From Bradyrhizobium sp. Tv2a-2 (GTDB lineage: Bacteria > Pseudomonadota > Alphaproteobacteria > Rhizobiales > Xanthobacteraceae), in the NCBI RefSeq assembly GCF_000472425.1, contig NZ_AXAI01000014.1:161284-225283 (forward strand): a DNA stretch of 64,000 bases. The letters run 5' to 3'. The notes under the pieces were generated by a model. The model was not told the DNA's origin. It saw nothing but the letters and a program-made list of their open reading frames with translations, and did not search any database. A program made the translations under genes and the position numbers. Shown here piece after piece: positions 54,049-63,744 of the stretch (position 1 is its first letter; every line of letters begins with the position of its first letter).

Positions 54049-54101
54049 CGGTAACGCTCCCGGCGCTAGTGCGCCGGGAGCGCGCACGATCGCTCAGAGA
54101 A

Positions 54102-54236
54102 ATGCGGAACGCACCGGAAGGCGGCGCAAACCAGCCAAAACTGTCAAGCGCCAGCGACATCCTGGAGAAGATCCTCGATCGCTACGCCTCACCCGTCCCT
54201 TACTCGATCATTTTGTGCCAGGTATCCGGAGATTGA
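54102..54236 (+). CDS. possible small protein, 44 aa
   Basis: MRNAPEGGANQPKLSSASDI then LEKILDRYASPVPYSIILCQ and VSGD. It ends 1 nt before the next hydrolase gene and could be coupled to it, but has only a weak ribosome-binding site. Confidence 0.3.
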   Translation: MRNAPEGGANQPKLSSASDILEKILDRYASPVPYSIILCQVSGD

Positions 54237-54237
54237 T

Positions 54238-55113
54238 ATGACTCAACTCGACATCACGGGGCAGAACGCAGCCACGCTCGAAACCGCGCCGACCCGCTAC
54301 ATCGAAGGCTACGGGATACGCTTCGCCTATCGTCGGCTCGGCCCCGCTACCGGAACGCCCCTGGTTCTCCTGCAGCACTTCTCGGGCAACATCGATGGAT
54401 GGGATCCTGCCGTCGTCAACGCTCTCGCCACCGATCGCCCTGTAATCGCATTTGACAACGCCGGGGTCGGTCTCTCGACAGGCCAAACGCCTGACAATAT
54501 CGCAGCGATGGCGAGAGATGCAGTCGCCTTCATCAATCGGCTCAGCCTTTCTGAGGTCGACCTGCTGGGCTTTTCTCTCGGCGGCTGCGTCGCCCAACAG
54601 ATCGCCGCCGAGCACGGACAGCTGGTCCGGAAGCTCATTCTTGTCGGCACCGCGCCGAAAGGCGGAGAGGAACATCTGTTGGCGGTCCTGCAGCAGGCGT
54701 TTTCTCAAACCGATGCGCCGGACCCCCGCCTGCCGCTGTTCTTCACAAACTCGTCCGCCAGCAAGTCGTCAGGCTTGGCTTTCCTCAAGCGCTTGAAGGT
54801 GCGTAAGGACGATCGGGACACCGATAACGGCAGCGCGGTCACCGACCCGCAGGCCAAGGCGCTGATCACCTGGTGCGCCACCCCTGATCCTGAGCACGCC
54901 ATTCTGCGCACCATCCGCCAGCCCGCTCTTGTGGTCAGCGGCAGCCACGACACCATGCTGCCCGCGAATAACGCTTGCGCAATGTTCAGGGAACTCAGCA
55001 ACGCTCAATTGGTCCTCTATCCCGATTCAGGGCACGGCGCCCTGTTTCAGCACCACGAGATGTTCGTCAGCCACGTCCGGACCTTCCTGGATTCACAACC
55101 CGCGGCCGCATGA
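54238..55113 (+). CDS. alpha/beta hydrolase
   Basis: 291 residues, cytoplasmic. Motifs: LVLLQHFSGNIDGWDPAVVN (oxyanion side), FDNAGVGLSTG, nucleophile elbow LLGFSLGGCVAQQIAAEHGQ, acid in VVSGSHDTMLPANNACAMF, and His in YPDSGHGALFQHHEMF. The FDNAGVG pattern is shared with haloperoxidase-like/epoxide-hydrolase-like groups, so the reaction is uncertain. Confidence 0.85.
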   Translation: MTQLDITGQNAATLETAPTRYIEGYGIRFAYRRLGPATGTPLVLLQHFSGNIDGWDPAVVNALATDRPVIAFDNAGVGLSTGQTPDNIAAMARDAVAFINRLSLSEVDLLGFSLGGCVAQQIAAEHGQLVRKLILVGTAPKGGEEHLLAVLQQAFSQTDAPDPRLPLFFTNSSASKSSGLAFLKRLKVRKDDRDTDNGSAVTDPQAKALITWCATPDPEHAILRTIRQPALVVSGSHDTMLPANNACAMFRELSNAQLVLYPDSGHGALFQHHEMFVSHVRTFLDSQPAAA

Positions 55114-55167
55114 CCCGTTCGACGCGATCAGACGCACTTTATCCATGAGAGTTGTTACGGAGAACAA

Positions 55168-55662
55168 ATGACAATCGCTAAAGTCGAGGTAGAACGTTTC
55201 ACCCTCACGAGCTCAAAATCATTCGACGCTGTTGTGGCCGCGCTCAAGTCGGCGGTCGGACAACCCAACATGGTCGACTTTTTCAAGGAGACAAAGGCGA
55301 CAAATTCCTTCCGGGATTTGGAGCGCGTTGTACGAAGCGGCCTCGGCCGAACGGATCTTATGCTCTTCGCAGAGTTCGACTTGGGCGACATTCTGCGTCG
55401 CGAAACCGGATCCAAGGCGCCCAAAATCATGCGGTTCGTGGTCGGCAATCCACTCATCATGAAAGAAATGGTCAAGCACGTGCCCGATGCTGGATCTTAC
55501 GCTCCAGTCACAGTGCTCATTGATGAGCGTCCCGACGGCGTGCACGTCGCTTATGACAAAATGGAAAGTTATCTCCGGCACTACGGCAGCTCGGAAGCCC
55601 TTGCCGTCGCGCAAGATCTCGATGCGAAAATCACAACCTTGCTACGCGAATGTGCAAGTTAA
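55168..55662 (+). CDS. DUF302-family protein
   Basis: 164 residues. The N-terminal half lacks the usual signal peptide; the core (VVRSGLGRTDLMLFAEFDLG, KIMRFVVGNPLIMKEMVKHV, YAPVTVLIDERPDGVHVAYD) is the DUF302 fold. The function of the family is unknown, possibly binding of small ligands. It follows the hydrolase by 54 bp and may share its transcript. Confidence 0.7.
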   Translation: MTIAKVEVERFTLTSSKSFDAVVAALKSAVGQPNMVDFFKETKATNSFRDLERVVRSGLGRTDLMLFAEFDLGDILRRETGSKAPKIMRFVVGNPLIMKEMVKHVPDAGSYAPVTVLIDERPDGVHVAYDKMESYLRHYGSSEALAVAQDLDAKITTLLRECAS

Positions 55663-55938
55663 AAAGCCCTGATGACGTCTTCGGCCGATGGAAGCGGGTA
55701 ACTCGTTAATGGCGGAATCAAGATCAGCTTGATCATCCAGCAACTACAAGGCGCATTGTATCGCGTCGTATCGTGACGCAATCGCCCGTCCCGTCTCAGA
55801 CGATCCACTGGGCGCGCGTGCGGCCAAGCAAATGGCTCTACCGGCATGCGGCCTCGCGGCAATGGTCGGAATAACTATCAGCCATATGACCGCGGAACGC
55901 GTATCCGAACCCTTCGATCCCCATGCAACATCCCGGAC

Positions 55939-57753
55939 TCAGATCAATCGTTCCGAGTGACCGCCTCCCACCGCGCCTTTTGCGCCGAAAGCGTGAGTCA
56001 ACTCGTCGACCCGCTTGATGTGCGCCACTGCGGCGCGCGCGCCGCCGGTTTTGTTCATCAAATCGAGCGTCACGTCATCATCGTCGCGAACCGGCGTCAG
56101 CGCCTGATCCGTATAGCGATAGCGTTCGGGATCACGTAAGGCCTTAACTGCGTCCGCTGTCAGCGTCGTCAGAGCAGACAGAATCCTGAACGTCTTCCGA
56201 ATAGTGTCCCAGGCAAGACGCGGCCAGAACACCCAGGCCGGCTCGGGCGGCAAACCTGGTCGCCGTTCTGTCGGATGTCGGAGCCGGACAACGCCGCCCT
56301 GGAGCGGATGCAAACCCTCCAACCCGACGGCCAACGAGAAGTTCAGGAGCAACTTGACCATGCTGGATACTCTCCCTGGAGTTGCAGCGGTCCGGCGCAG
56401 CAATCTCTGCATATGCTCCCTGGAATAATAGAGGCGCCATGCTTCCTGATAGATCGCGGCCCACTCCTCGCGGGTCATGTTCGGATGATCGCAGCAGACG
56501 TGCTCCAGATCATATTTGTTTAGATCGGGATCCATATCGATTCTTTTTGACCAAAGCGTCCGGTGATCCTCTGAGCCGGGTAACGGCGTGAGACAGAAGA
56601 ACTCTATAATGTCGAGCGGCAGCTCGCGCTGAATGATTTCGATGTCGCGACGGATCGAGGTCGGCGTGTCGGCGGGGAAACCCAGGATATATCCGGCCAG
56701 CGTAAAAATCCCCTGTGCTTTCCACGCCAGCATCATCTTGCGATATTCGGTGATCTTGTTCTGGCGTTTTTTGGCGGCAGAAAGGTTGTCCGGGTTGATG
56801 TTTTCGAGGCCGATGAAAACCCGCGTGACGCCGGCGCGCCTACATTTCTCGATAAAATTCGGCAACTTGTGACACAAGGTGTCGACCTGGATCATCAAGC
56901 CGAGCGGAATCCCGTCGACCTCTCGAAGCTTGATGAGACGATCCAGGATGAGCTCCCACTCCTTGTTTCGCGCGAAGTTGTCATCGGTGATGAAATACTT
57001 GGAAACGCCCTGAGCCCAATTGGCGCGGACCAGCTTTTCGACGTCATCGGGTGAACGGTAGCGCGACTTGCGGCCCTGGACGTTGATGATCGTGCAGAAC
57101 GAGCACTGATACGGACACCCCCGTCCAGCATCGAAGCTTGAGCCCAACCCGAGCGTGCGGCGAATGTTGGCAATGGGCAGGAATGGCACCGGAGCACCTT
57201 GGATGCCCGGCAGATCTTTCAGGAAATCGTAGACTGGCTGCAGCTGCCCTGCTGCTGCATCGCGCAGCAAAATCTCCAAGCGCCCCTCTGCTTCGCCAGC
57301 GAAAATCGATACGCCCATGTCCCGGCAGGCATCGAGTCCGACGGCGTTACCGTCGAGCATTGACAGACAGCCGGAGACATGGAAGCCCCCAATCGCAACC
57401 GGAACGCCGGCCGAGCGCAACGGGCGCGCCAAGTCAAGAGCTCGAGGATACTGATTGGATTGCACACCAACCAGGGCCACCAAACCAAAATTGTTGTGAC
57501 GTCGAAACCGCTGCACCAGTTTGCGGATCTCAATGCGCTGGCTGAACTCGTCGACCGCTTCAAGATCAATGTTGACGCCGGGTCCGAGCACCTGACGGTC
57601 GATGCAGTCAAGCGCCGCGCCATAGACCGCAGCCAGGGAATTCGACGGTATTATCGCGCGCCACCAGCGGATCACATAGCCGTCGTCGCCATAATGCGAC
57701 GGTTTGATCAAAGCAAGCTGAAATCTACGCGGCGCCGAATTTGGTGTCTGCAT
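55939..57753 (-). CDS. B12-binding-domain radical SAM protein
   Basis: 604 residues. The N-terminal 160 resemble a cobalamin-binding domain (LVALVGVQSNQYPRALDLAR; GVPVAIGGFHVSGC). The radical SAM cluster motif GRGCPYQCSFCTI (CxxxCxxC) lies near residues 211-219, followed by KYFITDDNFARNKEWELILD and RVFIGLENINPDNLSAAKKR, the barrel strands. The C-terminal 150 residues have a hydrophobic stretch (VKLLLNFSLAVGLEGLHPLQ). Related enzymes methylate or rearrange lipids and natural products; the substrate is unknown. Confidence 0.9.
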   Translation of the reverse strand: MQTPNSAPRRFQLALIKPSHYGDDGYVIRWWRAIIPSNSLAAVYGAALDCIDRQVLGPGVNIDLEAVDEFSQRIEIRKLVQRFRRHNNFGLVALVGVQSNQYPRALDLARPLRSAGVPVAIGGFHVSGCLSMLDGNAVGLDACRDMGVSIFAGEAEGRLEILLRDAAAGQLQPVYDFLKDLPGIQGAPVPFLPIANIRRTLGLGSSFDAGRGCPYQCSFCTIINVQGRKSRYRSPDDVEKLVRANWAQGVSKYFITDDNFARNKEWELILDRLIKLREVDGIPLGLMIQVDTLCHKLPNFIEKCRRAGVTRVFIGLENINPDNLSAAKKRQNKITEYRKMMLAWKAQGIFTLAGYILGFPADTPTSIRRDIEIIQRELPLDIIEFFCLTPLPGSEDHRTLWSKRIDMDPDLNKYDLEHVCCDHPNMTREEWAAIYQEAWRLYYSREHMQRLLRRTAATPGRVSSMVKLLLNFSLAVGLEGLHPLQGGVVRLRHPTERRPGLPPEPAWVFWPRLAWDTIRKTFRILSALTTLTADAVKALRDPERYRYTDQALTPVRDDDDVTLDLMNKTGGARAAVAHIKRVDELTHAFGAKGAVGGGHSERLI

Positions 57754-58413
57754 TACCGTACCCCCAAATACCAGTTCGGATGATGAAAAAAGCGTCTAAC
57801 TCAAAACCACTCTGATCAGCCGGTCGCTTCTGCAAGCGCGTCTCCGATGCATGCACGACAAATTCGGGAAGCCCATCGCGCCGGATGGTGACAAGGACGG
57901 TCTGCCGGTGCAGGGCCACGCCAGCCGGCAGGCGGGTCTGAACGGCCCCAGCAGCGCGCTCAATGAGCGTGCCGCATTACCGCGCAATTACCACCGGCGG
58001 AAAAATCGTTGCATGCGTAACGCTGACTGATCAAAACGCCAATTGAGCCGGTCGCATCTCGATCGCGTTGCGACGGCGGCCCAAGTTCCTGCTCGTACGA
58101 GCGAGAGTGCGCTATGGGCACACGAGGATGGCGGCCGGAGCGCGCAAAATTGACGGCCTCCGAATGGATTCGGGGCTTTGACTTGATTGCCAGCGCGTTT
58201 CACCGCCAGAGTTCGTCCGCTTCGCGTCTGCGTCATGCAGGCAACCCGGTCGAATGGCACGACGTTCGGGAGGGCTGTCCCGATAGTTCAGCTCTGAAAG
58301 GTTCTTTGTCGTCACGGTGCACACGCCGCCCTCTGGCGGGCTCCCAACCATCGAAAGGCAGCGGAATTCGCCATTCCAAATGAAGCGATACGATTTAAAT
58401 CAGTAATATCAAG
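57754..58413. other. region between radical SAM gene and tRNA-Gln
   Basis: A GTG-started minus-strand frame ending at 57725 and starting at 57919 (64 codons, ALHRQTVLVTIRRDGLPEFV...) has GC-rich third positions in its first half but may be a truncated remnant, since the frame is open further upstream without an ATG. Nothing else is supported. Confidence 0.3.
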
Positions 58414-58488
58414 TGGCTGGGGCGGGAGGGATCGAACCTCCGAATGGCGGAATCAAAATCCGCTGCCTTACCGCTTGGCTACGCCCCA
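58414..58488 (-). tRNA. tRNA-Gln (UUG)
   Basis: The minus strand folds as a full tRNA: acceptor TGGGGCG paired with CGCCCCA, D arm AGCCAAGCGGTAAGGCA, anticodon stem GCGGA/TCCGC with loop TTTTGAT giving anticodon TTG, T arm GGAGGTTCGATCCCTCC, and an encoded CCA end. The T3SS and mosaic DNA lie to its left, core-like genes to its right. Confidence 0.95.
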
Positions 58489-58825
58489 ACTGGCCGGGAA
58501 CGCAGGCGACGGCATGATGCCGCCGCGCTGCTTCGCACACCGCCGGTCTATAGGGGGAGACAAGCCATTTCAACAGGCTAGACAAAATTTCGCACGCGGT
58601 ATTTCCGCTGGTTCGCCCTTGATATGAGCAAATTCTCCGCCGCTCTCCCGCCTCGCGACGCGCCCGCCCCTGCATTCCCTCCCGTGTCCCTGTCCCGGCC
58701 GTCTTGCCGCAGCCCGCTTTCCTGGCTCCGCAGGCATTGCCTGCGGCTTCCCGGGCAGTTGAGATCACCCCGGTTTCGTGGGAAGACGGCACCGTATCAG
58801 GGATCAAGGAAACGAGGCTTCGGTC

Positions 58826-60604
58826 ATGACCTATCAGGCGCCGATCAAGGACATCCTGCTTGCGCTCAACCATGGCGCGGGCCTGAAGGCTGCGGTGGAG
58901 GCCGGCCACTACGGCGATTTCGACGGCGACATTACTGAAGCCGTGCTGGAGGAAGCCGGCAAGTTCGCCTCCGACGTGCTTGCCCCGCTCAACCGCGTTG
59001 GCGACGAGCATGGCATCAAGCTCGATGCCGGCACGGTGACCACCGCCCCCGGCTGGCCCGATGCCTACAAGCGCTGGACCGAGGCGGGCTGGAACGCGGT
59101 CTCGGGTCCGGAGAATTTCGGCGGCCAGGGCCTGCCGCTTGCGATCAACGCCGCCTGCACCGAGATCTGGAGCGCCTCCAACATCGCCTTCGGCCTCTGC
59201 CCGTTGCTTACGCTGTCCGCGATCGAGGCGCTGGATGCGCATGGCAGCGCCGAGCTGAAGCAGATCTATCTCTCCAAGCTGATCTCCGGCGAATGGACCG
59301 GCACGATGCAGCTCACCGAGCCGCAGGCCGGTTCCGATGTCGGCGCGCTGCGCACTCGCGCCGACCGCGCGCCCGACGGCACCTATCGCCTGAAGGGCAC
59401 CAAGATCTTCATCACCTATGGCGAGCACGACATGACCGACAACATCGTGCATTTCGTGCTGGCCCGCCTGCCCGATGCGCCCGCGGGCACCAAGGGCATC
59501 TCGCTGTTCCTCGTTCCCAAATTCATGGTCAATGCCGATGGCTCGCTCGGCACGCGCAACGACATCTACGCAAGCGGCGTCGAGCACAAGCTCGGCATGC
59601 ATGCCTCGCCCACCTGCACCATGACCATGGGCGATCATGGCGGCGCGATCGGCTACCTCGTCGGCGAGGAAAACCAGGGCATGCGCTGCATGTTCACCAT
59701 GATGAACCAGGCCCGCCTCGGTGTCGGGCTCGAGGGCGTCGGCATCGCCGACCGCGCCTATCAGCAGGCGCTCGGCTATGCGCAGGAGCGCCGCCAGGGC
59801 CGCGCGGTCGGCTCGAGCGGCAACGGCTCGGACGTCATCATCGCGCACCCCGACGTGAAGCGCATGCTGATCCAGATGCGCGCCATGACCGCGGCCGCCC
59901 GCACCATCTGCTACGCCACAGCCGTTGCGCTCGACGTCGCGGTGCGCGCCAAGGATGCCAAGGTGCGCAGCGAGGCTGCCGCCCGTGGCGCGCTGCTGAC
60001 CCCGATCGCAAAGGCCTTCTCCACCGACATCGGCAACGAGGTCGCCTATCTCGGCGTGCAGGTGCATGGCGGCATGGGTTTCATCGAGGAGACCGGCGCC
60101 GCCCAGCATTCCCGCGACGCCCGCATCACCGCGATCTATGAGGGCACCAACGGCATCCAGTCGATCGACCTTGTCACGCGCAAGCTCGCCGCCAATGGCG
60201 GGGCGTCGGTGTGGGCACTGCTCGCCGAGCTCGACCGGATCGTGAAGCAGGTCGAGGGCTCGAACGATCCCGCCTTCGGCACCACAGGGCAAAAGCTGCG
60301 CGATGCGCTGCTCTCGCTCGAACGCGCCAGCCGCTGGCTGCTCGAGCGGGTTGGCACAGCGCCGAACGATGCACTGGCCGGCGCCACGCCTTATCTGCGG
60401 CTGTTCGGCGCCACGCTCGGCGGCTGCTACCTGGCGTCCGAAGCGCTCGCCGCGCGCGCCGAGCACCTCGGCGATCCCCAGCGCTACGTGGCGCTGGCGC
60501 GCTTCTTTGCCGAAAACGTCACAGTGCAGGCGCCGTCTTTGGAGAAGAGTGTGACCGATGGCGCGGAGACGGTGAACGGCGCGGATGCGGTGTTGCTGGG
60601 GTAG
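58826..60604 (+). CDS. acyl-CoA dehydrogenase
   Basis: 592 residues from MTYQAPIKDILLALNHGAGL. FAD-dependent fold: MQLTEPQAGSDVGALRTRAD, GTKIFITYGEHDMTDNIVHF, GLEGVGIADRAYQQALGYAQ, then VQVHGGMGFIEETGAAQHSR and the catalytic Glu region ITAIYEGTNGIQSIDLVTRK. The extended C-terminal domain places it with DmdC/long-chain-type dehydrogenases. Part of fatty-acid or acyl-CoA breakdown. Very GC-rich, typical of core genome. Confidence 0.93.
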   Translation: MTYQAPIKDILLALNHGAGLKAAVEAGHYGDFDGDITEAVLEEAGKFASDVLAPLNRVGDEHGIKLDAGTVTTAPGWPDAYKRWTEAGWNAVSGPENFGGQGLPLAINAACTEIWSASNIAFGLCPLLTLSAIEALDAHGSAELKQIYLSKLISGEWTGTMQLTEPQAGSDVGALRTRADRAPDGTYRLKGTKIFITYGEHDMTDNIVHFVLARLPDAPAGTKGISLFLVPKFMVNADGSLGTRNDIYASGVEHKLGMHASPTCTMTMGDHGGAIGYLVGEENQGMRCMFTMMNQARLGVGLEGVGIADRAYQQALGYAQERRQGRAVGSSGNGSDVIIAHPDVKRMLIQMRAMTAAARTICYATAVALDVAVRAKDAKVRSEAAARGALLTPIAKAFSTDIGNEVAYLGVQVHGGMGFIEETGAAQHSRDARITAIYEGTNGIQSIDLVTRKLAANGGASVWALLAELDRIVKQVEGSNDPAFGTTGQKLRDALLSLERASRWLLERVGTAPNDALAGATPYLRLFGATLGGCYLASEALAARAEHLGDPQRYVALARFFAENVTVQAPSLEKSVTDGAETVNGADAVLLG

Positions 60605-60620
60605 CGCTTTCCGCACGGTC

Positions 60621-60640
60621 GTCCCGGCGAAGGCCGGGAC
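60621..60640. repeat. REP-like palindrome, possible terminator
   Basis: GTCCCGGC, loop GAAG, GCCGGGAC: a perfect 8-bp stem 17 bp after the acyl-CoA dehydrogenase stop. This type of palindrome is widespread in Bradyrhizobium intergenic DNA. It lacks a T-run. Confidence 0.65.
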
Positions 60641-60688
60641 CAATACCGCGGAATCGCGACGTGGTGCTTGGCGGCATACAATCATCGC

Positions 60689-60730
60689 ACTAACGACAGC
60701 CTGTGATCCACTAACGACAGCCTGTGATCA
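60689..60730. repeat. 21-bp tandem repeat
   Basis: ACTAACGACAGCCTGTGATC plus one base occurs twice in a row with only the last base different. Confidence 0.85.
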
Positions 60731-60990
60731 TGGGCCGCCTTGCCGGCTCGGAACGAGGCACACAGTACTCTCGATTCTAGATTTCGAAAAACAGAATTAT
60801 ATTCGGCTCGGAGGATTGACAGGAATTCGCGCTCGGCGCCCGGGCGGGCAAATCGCTTGTTCCAACCGGCGCAAATTACAACCGCAATAAAACTCCTCCG
60901 TTCAGTTAATTGAACAATCGGCCGTGCTGTGCCAATACTGTCGGCGAGAACCCATTGCATTGATTCATTTTTGGCGCGCGGGCTGAACCC

Positions 60991-61653
60991 ATGATTGCTT
61001 TGAAACGGGCCCACAGCAAGGGCGGCAGGCCGCCGCTTGAGCGGGCGGGCGAGGTCGAGGAGCGCATTCTCGACGCGGCGCAAGAGGTTTTCGTCAGGCG
61101 CGGCTTCGAGGGCGCAAGCGTGGACGAGATCGCGCAGACGGCGCGCGCCGGTAAGCCCACCATCTATGCCCGCTACGCGAACAAGGAATCGCTGTTCGAG
61201 GCCGTGATGGCGCGTCAGGTGGCGCGAAACACGCAGTTCGAGAATCTGGTGCCGCAGGGGCGCAGCCTTCAGGCCAGGCTCGTCAATCTCGGCATTGCAC
61301 TGATCGAGCGAACCCTCGACGGCGAGACCATCGGCCTGATGCGCTCCGGGATAGCGGAAGCCGAGCGCTTTCCGGACCTCACCCGCCGCATCAACGAGAT
61401 GGCGCGCAAGCGCGCGGCGGCCAACCTCGCAAAACTGCTCGGCGAGCTCGCGCGCGAGGAAGGCATCGCAGCCCGGGGCGCCTTTTCGCCCGACAGGATC
61501 ACCGACACGGCGCGGATATTTCTCGACCTCGTGCTGTTTGCCATGCTGTTCAGCCGCCTGCTCGGCGAAGACGTAAAGGCGCTGAAGAAGGAGCTGCCGG
61601 CTTACGTCCGCCAGCGCGTCGAATTTTTCCTGGAGGCTTGCGGCCGGGGGTAG
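60991..61653 (+). CDS. TetR/AcrR-family regulator
   Basis: 220 residues. The helix-turn-helix is clear: RILDAAQEVFVRRGFEGASV, DEIAQTARAGKPTIYARYAN, KESLFEAVM. The C-terminal ligand domain includes RRINEMARKRAAANLAKLLG and a hydrophobic FLDLVLFAMLFSRLLG. It may control neighbouring genes, but no clear operator was seen. Confidence 0.9.
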   Translation: MIALKRAHSKGGRPPLERAGEVEERILDAAQEVFVRRGFEGASVDEIAQTARAGKPTIYARYANKESLFEAVMARQVARNTQFENLVPQGRSLQARLVNLGIALIERTLDGETIGLMRSGIAEAERFPDLTRRINEMARKRAAANLAKLLGELAREEGIAARGAFSPDRITDTARIFLDLVLFAMLFSRLLGEDVKALKKELPAYVRQRVEFFLEACGRG

Positions 61654-61760
61654 AACACCCAGGGCAGCCCCATACGCCGCATGGACTCGGCAACGGCGAC
61701 CTTGCTATCATCCTGCGCGCAGGCCGAGAACCATTTCACCAGGCAACCGGGAGACGGGAC

Positions 61761-62984
61761 ATGGCGCGGATCCTTGTCCTTGGCGCGGGATTTGCCGGCC
61801 TGTGGGCCGCGATCGGCGCGGCGCGCCAGCGCGACGAACTTGGCAAGTCGCGCCACGATGCCGAAATTCTCGTCATCGACCGCAATCCCTATCACAACAT
61901 CCGGGTGCGCAACTACGAGGTCGACCTGAGCGAGGCCGCCATTCCGCTCGCCGAGCTGCTCGATCCCATCGATGTCGACCACAGGGTTGCCGAGGTCAGC
62001 TCGATCGAGCCGGCAACGCAAGAGGTCATCATTGCAACGAGCCACGGCCAGGAGACTTTGCATTATGACCGGCTGGTGCTGACGCTTGGCAGCGAGCTGG
62101 TACGCCCCGCAATTCCGGGGCTTGCCGCCAACAGCTTTGACGTCGACACCTATGAAGCCGCAGCGCGGCTCAACAACCATCTGGCGGCCCTCGGCAGGCA
62201 GGTGCCGTCACCGCAGCGCGCAACGATCGTGGTGGTGGGCGCGGGCTTTACCGGCATCGAAGTCGCGACGGAGATGCCGGCCAAATGCGCAAATGCCGGC
62301 GTCAGCGATCCCCGCATCATCCTGGTCGACCCCAACCCGGTCGTCGGTGCGACGATCGGCGACCACGGGCGTCCCGTGATCAGCGAGGCGCTGGCCTCGC
62401 TTGCCGTCGAGACGCGGCTGGGCGTGAGGATCAGCGCGGTCGATGCGCGTGGCGTCACGCTCAACTCGGGCGAGTTCATCCCTGCGCAAACGGTGGTGTG
62501 GTGCGCGGGCATGGCCGCCAATCCGCTCGCCGCGACGCTCGCTGGCGAGCACGACCGGCTCGGCCGCATCGACGTCGATTCCTTCATGCGGGCCAAGGGC
62601 CTCTCGAACGTCTTCGCCGCCGGCGATATCGCATCCTGCGTCGTCGATGGCACACATGCGACAGTCATGTCGTGCCAGTTCGCCCGTCCAATGGGCCGCT
62701 TCGCCGGCCATAACGTAGTGGCCGATTTGTTCGGACAACCGATGCTTCCGCTTGTCATCGACTGGTATGTCACCGTGCTCGATCTCGGCGGCTGGGGCGC
62801 GCTGTACACGGTCGGCTGGGATCGACAGGTGCACGCGACCGGCGCCGCCGCCAAGGTGACCAAACAAACCATCAACCACAAGCGTATCTATCCGCCGCGC
62901 AACGGCAGCCAGCGGGCCCTGTTCGACGCCGCAGCACCGACCATCCAGGCGCCGCCGGTGACGCGGACTACGTCGAAGAGTTGA
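61761..62984 (+). CDS. type II NADH dehydrogenase-like FAD/NAD oxidoreductase
   Basis: 407 residues from MARILVLGAGFAGLWAAIGA, a first dinucleotide-binding GxGxxG. Second: IVVVGAGFTGIEVATEMPAK. The FAD-binding GLSNVFAAGDIASCVVDG near residue 290 and the quinone-side C-terminal region are in place. No membrane helix is seen; peripheral binding is usual. It transfers electrons from NAD(P)H to a quinone or other acceptor. Confidence 0.88.
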   Translation: MARILVLGAGFAGLWAAIGAARQRDELGKSRHDAEILVIDRNPYHNIRVRNYEVDLSEAAIPLAELLDPIDVDHRVAEVSSIEPATQEVIIATSHGQETLHYDRLVLTLGSELVRPAIPGLAANSFDVDTYEAAARLNNHLAALGRQVPSPQRATIVVVGAGFTGIEVATEMPAKCANAGVSDPRIILVDPNPVVGATIGDHGRPVISEALASLAVETRLGVRISAVDARGVTLNSGEFIPAQTVVWCAGMAANPLAATLAGEHDRLGRIDVDSFMRAKGLSNVFAAGDIASCVVDGTHATVMSCQFARPMGRFAGHNVVADLFGQPMLPLVIDWYVTVLDLGGWGALYTVGWDRQVHATGAAAKVTKQTINHKRIYPPRNGSQRALFDAAAPTIQAPPVTRTTSKS

Positions 62985-63017
62985 CTGGGCCTGGCGATTG
63001 CACGGGCGCGCCTAAAA

Positions 63018-63515
63018 TTAGGCGTAAGGATCGGTTGGATATCCTGAATAGACCAAGCTGGAACTGGCGATTAGAAGTCCTTCCATCTTGCTGACAGTCT
63101 GGACGATCGCGCTCTGCGGCTCGCCGGTCAAAAGTTGCTGCTTTAGCTCAACGAGAGCCTGGTTCGCGCCATTAAGTCGGCGGGCCAGCGTCGTCGCGAC
63201 ATAAAGCATCGCGATCGGATTTTGCGTGAGCAGCGTGGTTCCGTCGGCTACGTGAAACAGGGAGGTTTCTAACGTGCGCACGTCCGCGGCGTGCGGCTGG
63301 TCTAGCAAGACCGAGAGTTCACCGAACACCGCGCCGGGCTCCGCCACCCGCGCAATCTCGTGCCCTTCTTTGATAATTGCGACATTTCCCTTTTTGAGGA
63401 TTAGCAGCCGACCCGTCCTGGAACCATCAGCGATCACCGTTTCGCCGACTTGGTAGGACGCTAGCGGAAGTGTGGAGAGACTATTTTGGAATGCATTGTC
63501 AGGAATAAGAGACAT
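63018..63515 (-). CDS. cyclic-nucleotide-binding domain protein
   Basis: 165 residues. The beta-roll of a CRP-type sensor: ASYQVGETVIADGSRTGRLL, ILKKGNVAIIKEGHEIARV, and the phosphate-binding PGAVFGELSVLLDQPHAADV. No DNA-binding helix follows the C-helix, so it probably acts through other proteins. GGAGACC precedes the ATG. Confidence 0.85.
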   Translation of the reverse strand: MSLIPDNAFQNSLSTLPLASYQVGETVIADGSRTGRLLILKKGNVAIIKEGHEIARVAEPGAVFGELSVLLDQPHAADVRTLETSLFHVADGTTLLTQNPIAMLYVATTLARRLNGANQALVELKQQLLTGEPQSAIVQTVSKMEGLLIASSSLVYSGYPTDPYA

Positions 63516-63744
63516 GTCACGGTCTCCAATCGTTTAGGCTTTGCCTGCTGAACCAGCAGCGAAGAAGTGACAGCAAAATTGACCAGCCGTAAAGCGGCGG
63601 GGCTCCGGTCTGACTGTATCAAAGGCATCAGCCCGCCGCCGCAAATATCGGGTCGGCGGCGCTCAATGCGGCGCTGAGGCTGTCGCCTTTTGGCCCTTCG
63701 CCACCTATTGCGCCGCCGCGCGAGCTTGGTGGCTGACGGGGGGT

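Larger units (their letters stand above)
60605..60990. other. intergenic region with palindrome and tandem repeat
   Basis: No gene seen. Contains the hairpin at 60621-60640, a 21-bp tandem repeat at 60689-60730 and the TetR gene leader. Confidence 0.4.

Noticed and set aside
58409..60685. 758-codon open frame on the minus strand
   Set aside because: Antisense shadow of the acyl-CoA dehydrogenase, caused by very high GC at third positions; it also runs through the tRNA gene.
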